A stretch of 43,793 bases of DNA. It comes from Candidatus Amulumruptor caecigallinarius. Its GTDB lineage: Bacteria > Bacteroidota > Bacteroidia > Bacteroidales > Muribaculaceae. The stretch is from assembly GCA_944321825.1 (NCBI GenBank), contig CALUMU010000016.1:1-43793 (forward strand), read 5' to 3'. Every line of letters begins with the position of its first letter. The first letter of the stretch is position 1. This document shows, one piece after another, positions 35,286-43,793 of this stretch. Both the position numbers and the translations under genes were made by a program. The notes beneath the pieces were generated by a model, which worked only from the letters and a program-made list of their open reading frames with translations, was not told the origin of the DNA and did not search any database.

Positions 35286-36101
35286 ATGACAGTAGCATCC
35301 ATAGTAACATACAACACCGACACTGCCGAACTCGGCAAGTGCATAGACTCTCTTGTTTCAAATGGAGTGGAGCGTATAGTAATAAGCGATAATTCACCTG
35401 TTGACTCCTTGCGAGGATTTTGCGACGGCATCCCGCAGGTGCATTATGTGTACAATAACGCCAACCTCGGCTATGGGGCGGCTCACAATGTCTCGATACG
35501 CCTTGCCCGTGAGTGGAAAGCCGACTACATATTGGTGATAAACTCCGACGTGTATTTCGACAAGGGCGTCCTTGACAAGATCCGTGAGTATATGGATGCC
35601 AACTCCGATGTTGCACAGCTTATCCCCAACACTGTCTATCCCGACGGCAAGCTGCAATATGTGGTGCGGTTGCTACCCACGCCGGCCGATTTGATATTCC
35701 GCCGCTTTATGCCTAAGGCTATGGGTGAAAAGCGCAACTACCGTTATACTCTCGCGTTCTGGGACCATAAGTCGCCGCTTAACGTAGCCTACCATCAGGG
35801 CAGCTTCATGTTTTTCCGCCTCAGCGCCTTTGACAAGGTAGGCCTGTTTGACGAGCGATTCTTCATGTACCCGGAGGATATCGACATCACACGCCGTATG
35901 CACCGCCATTACCGCACTATGTTCTGGCCCGAGGTGACCATCGTCCATGCCCACCGTGCCGCCAGCTACAAGAGCAAGCGTATGCTTAAGATACATATGA
36001 CCAACATGGTCAAGTACTTCAACAAATGGGGCTGGATATTCGACCGCGAGCGTTCGCGGGTCAACCGCGAGATACTCCGCACCCTTGGATATAAAAAGTG
36101 A
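35286..36101 (+). CDS. Glycosyltransferase, GT2 family
   Basis: The 271-residue protein has the GT2 layout: TVASIVTYNTDTAEL at the N-terminus, SDNSPVDSL, VINSDVYFD near residue 90 as the metal site, and GLFDERFFMYPEDIDITRR near 195. It is related in architecture to the preceding GT2 enzyme and may add a neighbouring residue. The ATG at 35286 was chosen over one 12 codons earlier because the conserved N-terminus begins there. Confidence 0.88.
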   Translation: MTVASIVTYNTDTAELGKCIDSLVSNGVERIVISDNSPVDSLRGFCDGIPQVHYVYNNANLGYGAAHNVSIRLAREWKADYILVINSDVYFDKGVLDKIREYMDANSDVAQLIPNTVYPDGKLQYVVRLLPTPADLIFRRFMPKAMGEKRNYRYTLAFWDHKSPLNVAYHQGSFMFFRLSAFDKVGLFDERFFMYPEDIDITRRMHRHYRTMFWPEVTIVHAHRAASYKSKRMLKIHMTNMVKYFNKWGWIFDRERSRVNREILRTLGYKK

Positions 36102-36146
36102 TAGTCGGGTTAACAGATATTTTAAAACACACTCTAACAGAATATT

Positions 36147-37163
36147 ATGAATTACATCATTACCGGCGGAACAGGATTCATAGGCACACATCTGACTAAT
36201 CTGCTCAGAGAGCTTAACCCTGATGCCAACATATATAATCTCGATATAGTCAAGCCGGGTACGCCCAATCCGGTAGTGAAAAATTACAAGCCTGCGGTGC
36301 GTGACGGCGAGACTCTACAGTCGGAGTATGTGGAGTGCGACATACGCCGACCGATTGAAAACATGCCGTTTACCCCCACGCCTGACGACATAATATTTAA
36401 TTTTGCCGCTGTGCACCGCACTCCGGGACATGAGGACCACGAGTATTTCGAGACCAACATCCGTGGGGCTGAAAATGTCGTGGCTTTTGCCGAGCGTCAT
36501 GGCATAAAGCAGATTGTGTTCACCTCCAGCATAGCTCCCTACGGACCGTCGGAGGAGTTGAAGAGCGAGGATACACTTCCCACGCCCAACTCGGCTTACG
36601 GCATCTCCAAGCTCGTGGCTGAAAAAATACATGAGGGGTGGCAAAAGGGTGATGCTGCCAACCGCAGGCTTACCATAGTGCGTCCCGGAGTAGTGTTCGG
36701 CAAGGGCGAAAACGGCAACTTCACACGCCTATATTGGGCAATAAAGGGACATAAATTCGCATACCCAGGCCGCAAAGATACCATCAAGGCGTGTATATAT
36801 GTCAAGGAGCTGGTACGCTTCATCATGTATTGCGTGGAACATCAGGCTGTCGGTTCTGAAATCTATAACTGCACTTTCCACCCGGCATATACCATAGAGC
36901 AGATAGTCGACACCATGAAGCAGGTCACCGACCTCACCCAGGCGGTACCATACATACCCAACAGCCTTATCAAGCCTGTGGCAGCAGTAATAGGAGCCTG
37001 TGGCGCACCGATGGGTATCTGCCCGGCGCGTGTTCGCAAACTCCAAATCTCCACCAATATCAGCGGAGAGAAGATGGCACGGTCAGGCTACAAACTCCAC
37101 TGGACCCTCCCCGAAGCCATCGCCGACTGGTTTGCCGACAGCACCCCCAACGCCCTCCTTTGA
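36147..37163 (+). CDS. NAD-dependent sugar epimerase/dehydratase (extended SDR)
   Basis: The 338-residue protein has the NAD-binding loop GGTGFIG (7-13), an active-site Ser127/Ser128, and the catalytic Tyr151-x-x-x-Lys155 (YGISK). It probably epimerises or dehydrates a nucleotide sugar for this locus. The exact reaction is not clear; it lacks obvious markers of GalE or RmlB. It is the last gene of the block, 45 bases after a GT2 gene, with a 20-bp-stem terminator just after the stop. Confidence 0.87.
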   Translation: MNYIITGGTGFIGTHLTNLLRELNPDANIYNLDIVKPGTPNPVVKNYKPAVRDGETLQSEYVECDIRRPIENMPFTPTPDDIIFNFAAVHRTPGHEDHEYFETNIRGAENVVAFAERHGIKQIVFTSSIAPYGPSEELKSEDTLPTPNSAYGISKLVAEKIHEGWQKGDAANRRLTIVRPGVVFGKGENGNFTRLYWAIKGHKFAYPGRKDTIKACIYVKELVRFIMYCVEHQAVGSEIYNCTFHPAYTIEQIVDTMKQVTDLTQAVPYIPNSLIKPVAAVIGACGAPMGICPARVRKLQISTNISGEKMARSGYKLHWTLPEAIADWFADSTPNALL

Positions 37164-37179
37164 GTCATAGAGGGGAGTT

Positions 37180-37223
37180 ATAACAACACTGGGCTTCCAT
37201 TTTTGGAAGCCCAGTGTTGTTAT
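37180..37223. terminator. Strong terminator at the end of the polysaccharide locus
   Basis: A perfect 20-bp stem (37180-37199 with 37204-37223) encloses TTTT. It sits between the epimerase gene and the convergent thioredoxin-fold gene, and likely ends transcription from both sides. Confidence 0.92.
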
Positions 37224-37246
37224 TTAAAGAGGAAAATTTCTATGTG

Positions 37247-37765
37247 TTATACTATCTCTAAGGCGGTGAGGTCGGCGGGGGTGGGGTTGATGGCGACGAT
37301 TTTGCCGCTGGGGTCGATGAGGAGTGCGCGCAGCCCTTCGTCGAGGTGATAAAGCTTGGTAAGCTCCTGGGCTGCTTCACCGTCGAGGTGGTATTGCATT
37401 GCCGTATCTAATCCGTCTTGACGCACTATGGCGTCAAAGAGGGCTTTGTTGCCGTCGAGGTTGAGGTTGAGGAGGTTGAGACGGCCGCCGAAGTCGTTGG
37501 CTTTCATCAGTTGGTCGTATGTGCCGGCTGCTACCCGCGATGCGGCATCGGTAGTCGACCAGAAGTTGATCAGTACGTATTCGCCTTTGAGGTCGGAGAT
37601 GAAAAATGAGGGAGAGGCGGAATCATCGGTTTTGTCGGTTGAGGAGGTGATCTTGAAGTCGGGAGCTATCTGCCCGGGTGCTGCATCGACCATGCGTGAG
37701 GTGTTGGCAGCGAGAGTAAGAGTGATAACAGCAAAAAGAGCAGTAATCTTTAATGTCCTTATCAT
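37247..37765 (-). CDS. Exported thioredoxin-fold protein lacking the CxxC motif
   Basis: The 172-residue protein has an N-terminal signal sequence (about 1-22), then a TlpA/AhpC-like thioredoxin fold: GQIAPDFKIT, YVLINFWS, and GLRALLIDPSGKIVAINP. The usual WCxxC is replaced by WSTTDAAS (69-76), so both redox cysteines are gone and it should not act as a disulfide oxidoreductase. It may be a structural or binding variant in the periplasm. It has a full consensus promoter and a leader of about 190 bases. Its partner and function are unknown. Confidence 0.82.
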   Translation of the reverse strand: MIRTLKITALFAVITLTLAANTSRMVDAAPGQIAPDFKITSSTDKTDDSASPSFFISDLKGEYVLINFWSTTDAASRVAAGTYDQLMKANDFGGRLNLLNLNLDGNKALFDAIVRQDGLDTAMQYHLDGEAAQELTKLYHLDEGLRALLIDPSGKIVAINPTPADLTALEIV

Positions 37766-37962
37766 GTCATGGGTTAATTCGTTTCACATCACCATTTGAA
37801 AATTGAAAATATCAGAAGTTAGAAACACATTAAAATCATTAGTAAAAAATCTATTAGTGAAGTCAAATCAGTTTCTAAAATGAGAAATAACAGTTTTCAA
37901 AATGGTTGCCGATTTTCGGCCATTCGTGACAGTCAGTACAGACCTATCATCTTTTGCTGGTG

Positions 37963-37993
37963 CAAAGTTACGCAATTTTGCCGTCTTACCAAA
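37963..37993 (-). promoter_or_regulatory. Promoter of the thioredoxin-fold gene
   Basis: On the minus strand TTTG (37990-37993), 19 bases, then TAACTTTG (37963-37970) match the consensus exactly. The leader to the ATG at 37765 is about 190 bases. The rest of the 373-base gap (37766-38138) shows only the hairpin at 38039-38074 and AT-rich sequence. Confidence 0.8.
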
Positions 37994-38038
37994 ATGTTAG
38001 AGTGCTTACAGTCACTAAGTTACGATTTTAGAGCAAAG

Positions 38039-38074
38039 AAAATCGCGCATCTAACCATGTAGAAACGCGATTTT
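38039..38074 (-). terminator. Likely terminator of asnB
   Basis: A 9-bp stem (38039-38047 with 38066-38074) has an 18-base loop and ends in a T-run on the minus strand. It lies about 65 bases after the asnB stop. Confidence 0.55.
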
Positions 38075-38138
38075 AACGTAAGTGTTAATGTTTGCAAAAA
38101 TATGCTTTGCAGCATGTTTTTAGAGCCGAAAAGCAGGG

Positions 38139-39803
38139 TCAATAAGCGGCTGTATGGACGCTTTTGACGGCGCGGCCTGATGGGTCGTTGAGGTTGCGGA
38201 AAGAGGCATCCCAGGCAAGGGCTTCGGCTGTGGAACATGCGACCGACGGAACCGACGGGACGCATGCCGCTGCCGTTGCCGATGGGAAATGCTCCTCGAA
38301 AATGCTGCGGTAATAGTATTCTTCCTTGTTCATGGGAGTGTTGATAGGGAAGCGCCGGGCGGCGTTTTTCATCATTTCATCGGTGACCTGCGACGAGGTG
38401 ATTTCTTTTAGCGAATCAATCCACGAATAGCCTACGCCGTCGCTGAACTGCTCTTTCTGCCGCCATGCTACTTCATGGGGGAGCATATCTTCAAATGCCT
38501 TGCGGAGCACCCATTTCTCCATCTTCTGCGGTCCGGCCATCTTGTCGGCAGGATTCAGGCGCATCGCCACGTCGAGAAATTCCTTGTCGAGGAAGGGTAC
38601 ACGTCCTTCGACACCCCACGCCGACAGGGCTTTGTTGGCTCGCAGACAGTCGTAGAGGTGCAGTTTGGAGAGCTTGCGCACCGTCTCCTCGTGAAATGCC
38701 TTCGCGTCAGGAGCTTTGTGGAAATAGAGATAGCCGCCGAAGATTTCGTCGGCACCTTCGCCTGAGAGTACCATCTTGATGCCCATCGACTTGATGACGC
38801 GGGCGAGAAGGTACATCGGAGTAGAGGCGCGGATGGTGGTCACGTCATATGTCTCGGTGAAATAGATGACATCGCGTATGGCATCCAGCCCTTCCTGCAC
38901 GGTATAGTTGATTTCGTGGTGCACGGTGCCGATATGGTCGGCGACTTTTTTTGCTGCGGCTAAGTCTGGAGCGCCTTTCAGTCCGACGGCAAAAGAGTGC
39001 AGGCGTGGCCAGTAGGCTGTGGTCTGTCCGTCGGCCTCGATACGATTAGGGGCATATTTGGCCGCTACGGCCGATATGATGGAGGAGTCCAGCCCACCTG
39101 AAAGCAGCACACCGTAAGGTACATCGCTCATAAGCTGGCGTTTTACGGCATCTTCGAGAGCCTGACGGAGGTCTGCTATGGAAGTCGTGTTGTCCTTGAC
39201 CGCATCGTAGCTCTCCCAGTCGCGTTTGTACCAACGCTTCACCTCGCCTGTGCGGCTGTCATAGACGTGTCCGGGCAGGAAAGGCTCGATGACATCGCAT
39301 ACGCCCTCGAGAGCTTTGAGTTCGCTGGCGAAATATTTGTGGCCTTTGGAGTCTGACCCCATATACAGAGGTATGACCCCTATGGGGTCGCGTGCCACCA
39401 TGTAGAAGCCGCTTTCCTCGTCATATAGCGCGAATGCAAATATGCCGTTGAGATCTTCAAGGAAATCAGGGCCTTTGTCGCGGTACAGAGCCAGTATGAC
39501 CTCGCAGTCGCTTCCTGTGAGGAAGTTGTAACGGCCTTCGTAATGCTTGCGCAGCTCGCGGTGGTTGTATATTTCGCCGTTGACAGCGAGGATGACTTTG
39601 CCGTCGTCGGTTTTGAGGGGCTGGCCTCCGCTTTCGGGGTCGACGATCGACAGGCGCTCGTGGGCGAGGATTGCATTGCGTCCACAGTATATGCCGGACC
39701 AGTCTGGACCACGGTGCCGTATTTTCTTTGACATTTTAAGAATCTCTGGACGCAGGCTCTGCTGGTCGCCTGCGGTCTCGAATACTGTAACTATACCACA
39801 CAT
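38139..39803 (-). CDS. asnB: Asparagine synthase (glutamine-hydrolysing)
   Basis: AsnB makes asparagine from aspartate, ATP and glutamine in the cytoplasm. The 554-residue protein has Cys2 as the glutaminase nucleophile (MCGIV), GNAILAHERLSI in the glutaminase domain, and the ATP loop LSGGLDSS near 230 of the synthetase domain. The C-terminus ends in a segment seen in Bacteroidales AsnB proteins. It is a single gene, with a -7 box about 90 bases upstream and a likely terminator downstream. Confidence 0.96.
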   Translation of the reverse strand: MCGIVTVFETAGDQQSLRPEILKMSKKIRHRGPDWSGIYCGRNAILAHERLSIVDPESGGQPLKTDDGKVILAVNGEIYNHRELRKHYEGRYNFLTGSDCEVILALYRDKGPDFLEDLNGIFAFALYDEESGFYMVARDPIGVIPLYMGSDSKGHKYFASELKALEGVCDVIEPFLPGHVYDSRTGEVKRWYKRDWESYDAVKDNTTSIADLRQALEDAVKRQLMSDVPYGVLLSGGLDSSIISAVAAKYAPNRIEADGQTTAYWPRLHSFAVGLKGAPDLAAAKKVADHIGTVHHEINYTVQEGLDAIRDVIYFTETYDVTTIRASTPMYLLARVIKSMGIKMVLSGEGADEIFGGYLYFHKAPDAKAFHEETVRKLSKLHLYDCLRANKALSAWGVEGRVPFLDKEFLDVAMRLNPADKMAGPQKMEKWVLRKAFEDMLPHEVAWRQKEQFSDGVGYSWIDSLKEITSSQVTDEMMKNAARRFPINTPMNKEEYYYRSIFEEHFPSATAAACVPSVPSVACSTAEALAWDASFRNLNDPSGRAVKSVHTAAY

Positions 39804-39891
39804 AGAAATTTAAAAAGACTGTTTTTTTGCATTGAGATTGTACGACATGATGAGGAGAATAAATCTGCCGTTATTTTCCGTTAATCGCTTG

Positions 39892-39899
39892 CAAATATA
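39892..39899 (-). promoter_or_regulatory. -7 box of the asnB promoter
   Basis: TATATTTG on the minus strand matches TAnnTTTG. No -33 TTTG lies at 19-21 bases; the nearest is 23 bases away (39923-39926). Confidence 0.5.
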
Positions 39900-40011
39900 C
39901 GTCAAATTTTTGTATGATATAGCAAAATGCCAATAAATATTTTAAAAAGATTGCAAAATGAACGAGAATGAGGGGGCGGCAATGTGTCGGGTTATGCTGA
40001 TAGGTTTGTGT

Positions 40012-40848
40012 TCAGCGGAGTGAGGCTGATTGGGTGCGGTTGAGGCCGAGCTGCTCTTCGAGAGCGCGGCGGCGGATATTGAGGATTTTGCGTTCGCGGA
40101 TGTTGGCGGCATAGCTGTAGGCTGCGGAGATAGCTTCTGTCTGGTCGCGAGGCAGCGTCAGCTCTGTCGACTTGCCGTTTGTCCCGCTGAAGCGGAGTGT
40201 AAGAGATTCGTCGCGGTGCGCGTTGACGAATGAGCCAATGGTGTCGGCATCCGAGCCGATAAAGGTGATGGTCTCTATGCCACCGACTACGTCGTTGCGC
40301 TCTCCGTCATATGGGATGGATGATGTGGATGCAGACGTGCCGTCAGGGGCGGAGACGCTGATGGCTGTGTGCCGGATTTTCGGGGATGAAAGGCGCGACA
40401 ATATATATAAGGTGCCGTCAGGCATCAGCCGGGGGTCGAGTCCGTTGGTGACCGAGCCGAGACCGCTTACTGCGAAATACGGCTCGATGGGATTGTCCAC
40501 CTTGTGCAGGCTGCGTTGCAGCGAGTCGCCGCGCAGCTGTGCCACGGCGAGCAGCGAGTCGGTCTGCGCGATCTGGGTGTTGATGAGGCCTTCGCGCACT
40601 GTCACCATAAGGGTGATGCCTTCACGCCTGACATCGATGGCCTTTGGGCAGACGGAGTCTATGGAGTCCAGCAGCATTTTTGCCATCGCATACTGCCCTG
40701 ACTCTGCTGCTGTGCGGGCCCGTGAGAGCATCTCCTGTGCCCGCTGTGTCTGGTTGTCGTTGCTGCATGATGCGGTCAGGAGCGCTATTGCAGACAGCAC
40801 TCCACACAGCAGCACGTGTCTGATGGGTTTAGTTGTTACGTTGTACAT
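40012..40848 (-). CDS. Putative lipoprotein of unknown function
   Basis: The 278-residue protein has a lipoprotein signal peptide ending LLTASC, with the lipidated cysteine at 28. A helical stretch (about 35-125) follows, then a beta-rich middle, and a charged helical end (about 235-278). I recognise no enzyme motif. The start overlaps the last 20 bases of the RelA/SpoT gene, so translation of the two is probably coupled. It should be anchored in a membrane facing the periplasm or the surface. A link to stringent-response physiology is inference from position only. Confidence 0.75.
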   Translation of the reverse strand: MYNVTTKPIRHVLLCGVLSAIALLTASCSNDNQTQRAQEMLSRARTAAESGQYAMAKMLLDSIDSVCPKAIDVRREGITLMVTVREGLINTQIAQTDSLLAVAQLRGDSLQRSLHKVDNPIEPYFAVSGLGSVTNGLDPRLMPDGTLYILSRLSSPKIRHTAISVSAPDGTSASTSSIPYDGERNDVVGGIETITFIGSDADTIGSFVNAHRDESLTLRFSGTNGKSTELTLPRDQTEAISAAYSYAANIRERKILNIRRRALEEQLGLNRTQSASLR

Positions 40849-43069
40849 CTTTTACGCCTTTTACGGTCTTGATTTTCTTGATAAGATTGTTGAGAGTGCG
40901 GGTGTCATTGACACCTACTACTAAATATCCTTGGAACAGGCCGTCGTTTGCATCTATGGATATATTACGCAGCAACACGCCTTTTTCTTTGGATATCAAA
41001 GAGGTGATGTTAGTGACGATGCCGATGTCGTCGTGGCCTATGACCCGTATGGTCGCCCCGAACTGTGCTCCGCTGCCCTCACCGGCCCATTGCGTGGTGA
41101 TGATGCGGTAGGGGTAGCGTTCGGCAAGGTGCACTGCGTTCTGGCAGTCGGAGCGGTGTACTTTCACTACTCCTTCCGACGAGATGAATCCGGTCACATT
41201 GTCGCCATATATGGGATTGCAGCATTTGGCGAGCCTATAGTTAATGCCCTTGAGATTTTTACCGCCGATTATGAGTATGTCTGACCGGGCGTGGCTGTCG
41301 GCGGAGTCGTCGGACGATTTTGAATCCAGGACAAACTCTCCGGCACTGCGGGTTTCGGCTGATGTCTCGGACTTGCGGACGGTTGCGTCATATTCGCTTA
41401 TGACTTTGTCGACATCCAGCTTCTCGGCTGCGATTGCGCTGTAAAACTCTGTGACAGTCTTGTAGCCGAGACGCTTGATGGTGCGCATCAGGGCAGGTTC
41501 GTCCAGCTCGAGTTTGCGGTTCTTGAATCTGCGTTGCAGCATCTCTTTGGCGAGTTCGGCGCTGCTGTTGGCAGCTTCCTTGAGCGTCTGTCGGATTTTG
41601 CTCAGGGCTTTGCCTGTGACCGCAATGTTGAGCCAGTCTTGTTTAGGGGTCTGGTTGGGCGATGTCAGGATTTCTACAATATCGCCGCTCGTCAGGCGGT
41701 AATTGATTTTGCATACTTTGCCGTTGACCTTGGCCCCGGTGCACAGGCATCCGAGTCTCGAATGGACGCTGAAAGCGAAGTCGAGCACGGTCGCACCTTC
41801 AGGGAGTCTGTGTATGTCGCCTTTGGGGGTGAATGCGAACACCTCCTTGTCATACAGGTTCATGTAGATGTTTTTCATCAGCCCCATCGGTCCGCTTTCG
41901 CCGCTTTCGAGTATGTCGCGGATGTTGTTCATCCAAGAGTCGAGTTCGGCTTCCGACTTGCCGCCTTTGTATTTCCAGTGGGCGGCAAGGCCCTTTTCGG
42001 CTATAAGGTCCATGCGCCGTGTACGTATCTGCACCTCCACCCATCGGTTCTGTGGACCTTTGACCGTGATGTGGAGTGATTCGTAACCGTTGCTTTTGGG
42101 TACTGACAGCCAGTCCTTGAGGCGTGACGGATTGGGCTGGTACATCTGGGTGACCAATGCGTATGCGTTCCAGCAGTCGGGTATCTCCTTGTCACGCGGC
42201 GTATCGATGATGATGCGTATGGCAAACAGGTCGTATATCTCGTCGATGTCGTGGTGTTGCCGTTTGATTTTGTTCCATATGGAATATATGGACTTCGTGC
42301 GGCCCTTGATTTCAAAATCAAAGCCTGTCGCCTCAAGCTGGCGTTTCAGAGGGTCGATAAATGCCGCGATGTATTCGTCACGGACTTTTTTCGTTTCCTT
42401 GAGCTTACGGGCTATTTCGGTAAAAATGGCACGGTTGGTGTACTTCAGCGACATGTCTTCGAGTTGCCCCTTGATGGCGTAGAGACCCAGGCGGTGGGCC
42501 AGCGGCGCATAGAGGTATAGCGATTCGAATGCCATCTCCTGTACCATGCGGTCGTTGGGGTGGTGGTTGATGGCCTTCATCAGCTCGAAGCGATCCACGA
42601 TCATTATGATAATGACGCGGATATCGCGGGCGAATGTCAGCAGCAGGTTGCGGAAGTTGTCGCTTGCCACGGCTGCCCTGTTGCCATAAAGCGACGTGAC
42701 TTTGGCAAGCCCGTCGACGAGGTTGGCGACATCGTCACCCCATTCGGAGGCAATGTCGGCATCGAACCCGTCAGTCTGTTGCCGCAGGGTGAACAAAACC
42801 ATGGCCACAATCATGTTTCTGTCGGGAGATATCTCTTCACACAGCGACAGGGCTGTGGTAAGGTTGCGTATTATCGGGTGGAATCCAAACGATGTACGCT
42901 TTATTTCAGTCTCGTCGACTAACCGGCTGATGAGGTGCCGCAGACGCGATGCGTCGTCAGGGGCGGCTACTGAGGCTGTATGCCGTAGAAGCTGACGGTA
43001 TAGGCGGGTCAACTGCCGGCGTTCGTCAGGTGTAAATGTGTTTGCAAGGTCGTTACCGGTCTTTTGCAT
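40829..43069 (-). CDS. relA: RelA/SpoT-family (p)ppGpp synthetase, hydrolase site degenerate
   Basis: The protein makes the stringent-response alarmone (p)ppGpp. The 746 residues show an N-terminal HD-type domain, a synthetase domain (YDLFAIRIII near 279, SNGYESLH near 326), a TGS domain near 405-470, a CC-containing zinc-finger region and a C-terminal ACT domain. In the HD domain the expected HD motif reads VLFTLRQQT (91-99) and the DRTHNM region reads DRFELM (159-164), so the hydrolase residues are lost. The synthetase keeps RLKD (316-319), the R-x-K-D form usual in two-way Rel enzymes. It should make but not break down the alarmone. A GNAT gene lies 45 bases upstream and a lipoprotein gene overlaps its 3' end. 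Confidence 0.93.
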   Translation of the reverse strand: MQKTGNDLANTFTPDERRQLTRLYRQLLRHTASVAAPDDASRLRHLISRLVDETEIKRTSFGFHPIIRNLTTALSLCEEISPDRNMIVAMVLFTLRQQTDGFDADIASEWGDDVANLVDGLAKVTSLYGNRAAVASDNFRNLLLTFARDIRVIIIMIVDRFELMKAINHHPNDRMVQEMAFESLYLYAPLAHRLGLYAIKGQLEDMSLKYTNRAIFTEIARKLKETKKVRDEYIAAFIDPLKRQLEATGFDFEIKGRTKSIYSIWNKIKRQHHDIDEIYDLFAIRIIIDTPRDKEIPDCWNAYALVTQMYQPNPSRLKDWLSVPKSNGYESLHITVKGPQNRWVEVQIRTRRMDLIAEKGLAAHWKYKGGKSEAELDSWMNNIRDILESGESGPMGLMKNIYMNLYDKEVFAFTPKGDIHRLPEGATVLDFAFSVHSRLGCLCTGAKVNGKVCKINYRLTSGDIVEILTSPNQTPKQDWLNIAVTGKALSKIRQTLKEAANSSAELAKEMLQRRFKNRKLELDEPALMRTIKRLGYKTVTEFYSAIAAEKLDVDKVISEYDATVRKSETSAETRSAGEFVLDSKSSDDSADSHARSDILIIGGKNLKGINYRLAKCCNPIYGDNVTGFISSEGVVKVHRSDCQNAVHLAERYPYRIITTQWAGEGSGAQFGATIRVIGHDDIGIVTNITSLISKEKGVLLRNISIDANDGLFQGYLVVGVNDTRTLNNLIKKIKTVKGVKDVQRNN

Positions 43070-43114
43070 GATGAGTCAAGTATATATGTTTTTATATTTA
43101 GGTGTGTATGGCCG

Positions 43115-43690
43115 TCACATCTGCATATGGTCCATCAGCTCGTTGAGGAAAAAGCGTTCGCCTACAGGCTTGAACCCTGATTTCTCATACAGCAGACGTG
43201 CTTTTGAGTTGTGCTTGTCTACTAAGAGTCCGAGCGGCTTGCCTGCCGATTGGGCGCGGCGCGACGCTTCGGCTATTAGTGCGGATGCTATTCCTTTGCC
43301 GCGACATTCAGGAATCACGGCAAGCGTATCGAGGTATATTTCAGACGCATCGGTCTCGTCATGGATAGAAGCCTCGTCCATGTCCGTGCCGAAGTGACGG
43401 CAGTATTCTTCGATGAACGCCCTGCGCAGCGGAGCCAGCATGGCACCGTCATAGCTGATGAGCACTCCTGCGGCTCTGCCGTCGCCGAGCCTGGCGACAA
43501 TCGTGTTGCGGTAGGAATACTGGGAGTCGTCTCTGCGGGCGAGAGCCTCAAACATGGCGTGTACATCTTCTATGCCATGTGAGTCGTCGCATAGCCCTAA
43601 ACACAGCTCAGGGGTGACGGCTGCTATGATGGCATCGGCGATGGCTGGAGCGTCAGATATTTTAGCTGATTCGATAGTGTACTCTGTCAT
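43115..43690 (-). CDS. GNAT-family N-acetyltransferase
   Basis: The 191-residue protein shows the acetyl-CoA loop VIPECRGKGIASALI near residue 115-130 and the LLYEKSGFKPVGERFF segment common in this family. The substrate may be an amino group on a protein or small molecule; nothing here identifies it. It is the first gene of an apparent operon with the RelA/SpoT gene (45-base gap). A -7 box lies about 30 bases before its ATG. Confidence 0.87.
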   Translation of the reverse strand: MTEYTIESAKISDAPAIADAIIAAVTPELCLGLCDDSHGIEDVHAMFEALARRDDSQYSYRNTIVARLGDGRAAGVLISYDGAMLAPLRRAFIEEYCRHFGTDMDEASIHDETDASEIYLDTLAVIPECRGKGIASALIAEASRRAQSAGKPLGLLVDKHNSKARLLYEKSGFKPVGERFFLNELMDHMQM

Positions 43691-43718
43691 GATTATGTAA
43701 GTAAGAAATAGTCAAATA

Positions 43719-43726
43719 CAAATATA
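43719..43726 (-). promoter_or_regulatory. -7 box of the GNAT-relA operon
   Basis: TATATTTG on the minus strand matches TAnnTTTG about 30 bases before the GNAT ATG. A matching -33 box is not evident. Confidence 0.5.
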
Positions 43727-43793
43727 GCGAAACTCGCCCGATTTCGGATGGATTTAGGAAGAATAATGTAAACTATTGGGCTTTCAGGGAGAT

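Overview
The window looks like a chromosomal segment from a Bacteroidales bacterium, most likely family Muribaculaceae or a close relative. This rests on the sequence, not on a database search. The supporting signs are Bacteroidota-type promoters (TTTG, about 19-20 bases, TAnnTTTG) ahead of many genes, an LpxC-FabZ fusion, a one-piece tmRNA with a GENNYALAA-type tag, a Bacteroidetes-type LptD, a DUF6377-like membrane regulator and a T9SS-like C-terminal tail on a secreted protein. No prophage, insertion sequence, CRISPR array, rRNA or tRNA gene was seen.

Layout. 1-5900 holds housekeeping and regulation: pnp (minus), birA (plus), a membrane-anchored TPR/HTH regulator (minus) and ssrA (plus) with a strong terminator. 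5900-8700 holds a secreted von Willebrand A-like protein (minus) whose metal-site motifs appear out of order. A structured leader and about 350 bases of gene-free sequence follow it. 8700-15460 is a plus-strand run of lipid A synthesis genes (lpxD, lpxC-fabZ, lpxA), then aspS, a Nif3-family gene and a coiled-coil/zinc-ribbon gene. It ends at a 17-bp-stem terminator and a 9-bp tandem repeat. lptD (minus) and a stand-alone archaeal-type ATPase (plus) then share a divergent promoter region.

20.3-37.2 kb is a surface-polysaccharide (O-antigen or capsule-like) locus on the plus strand. Its first block carries a Wzx-like flippase, an iron-sulfur FrhB-family protein, a frameshifted acyltransferase, a capsular-type glycosyltransferase, a Wzy-like polymerase, a pyruvyl transferase-family protein and two glycosyltransferases. 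The second block has its own, near-identical -7 promoter region. It carries a four-gene nucleotide-activated D,D-heptose pathway, three glycosyltransferases and a sugar epimerase, and ends at a 20-bp-stem terminator. With the lpx genes and lptD this gives a chain from lipid A synthesis through glycan assembly to outer-membrane export.

The most notable signal is three cytosine runs of 7 or 8 bases inside coding regions of this locus. Two intact glycosyltransferases carry C8. The acyltransferase carries C7 and is out of frame, and C8 would restore it. This suggests slipped-strand phase variation of the surface glycan, though an assembly error at the C7 run cannot be excluded.

37.2-43.8 kb is minus-strand: a thioredoxin-fold protein lacking its active-site cysteines, asnB, and an apparent operon of a GNAT acetyltransferase, a RelA/SpoT homolog with a degenerate hydrolase site, and an overlapping lipoprotein gene.
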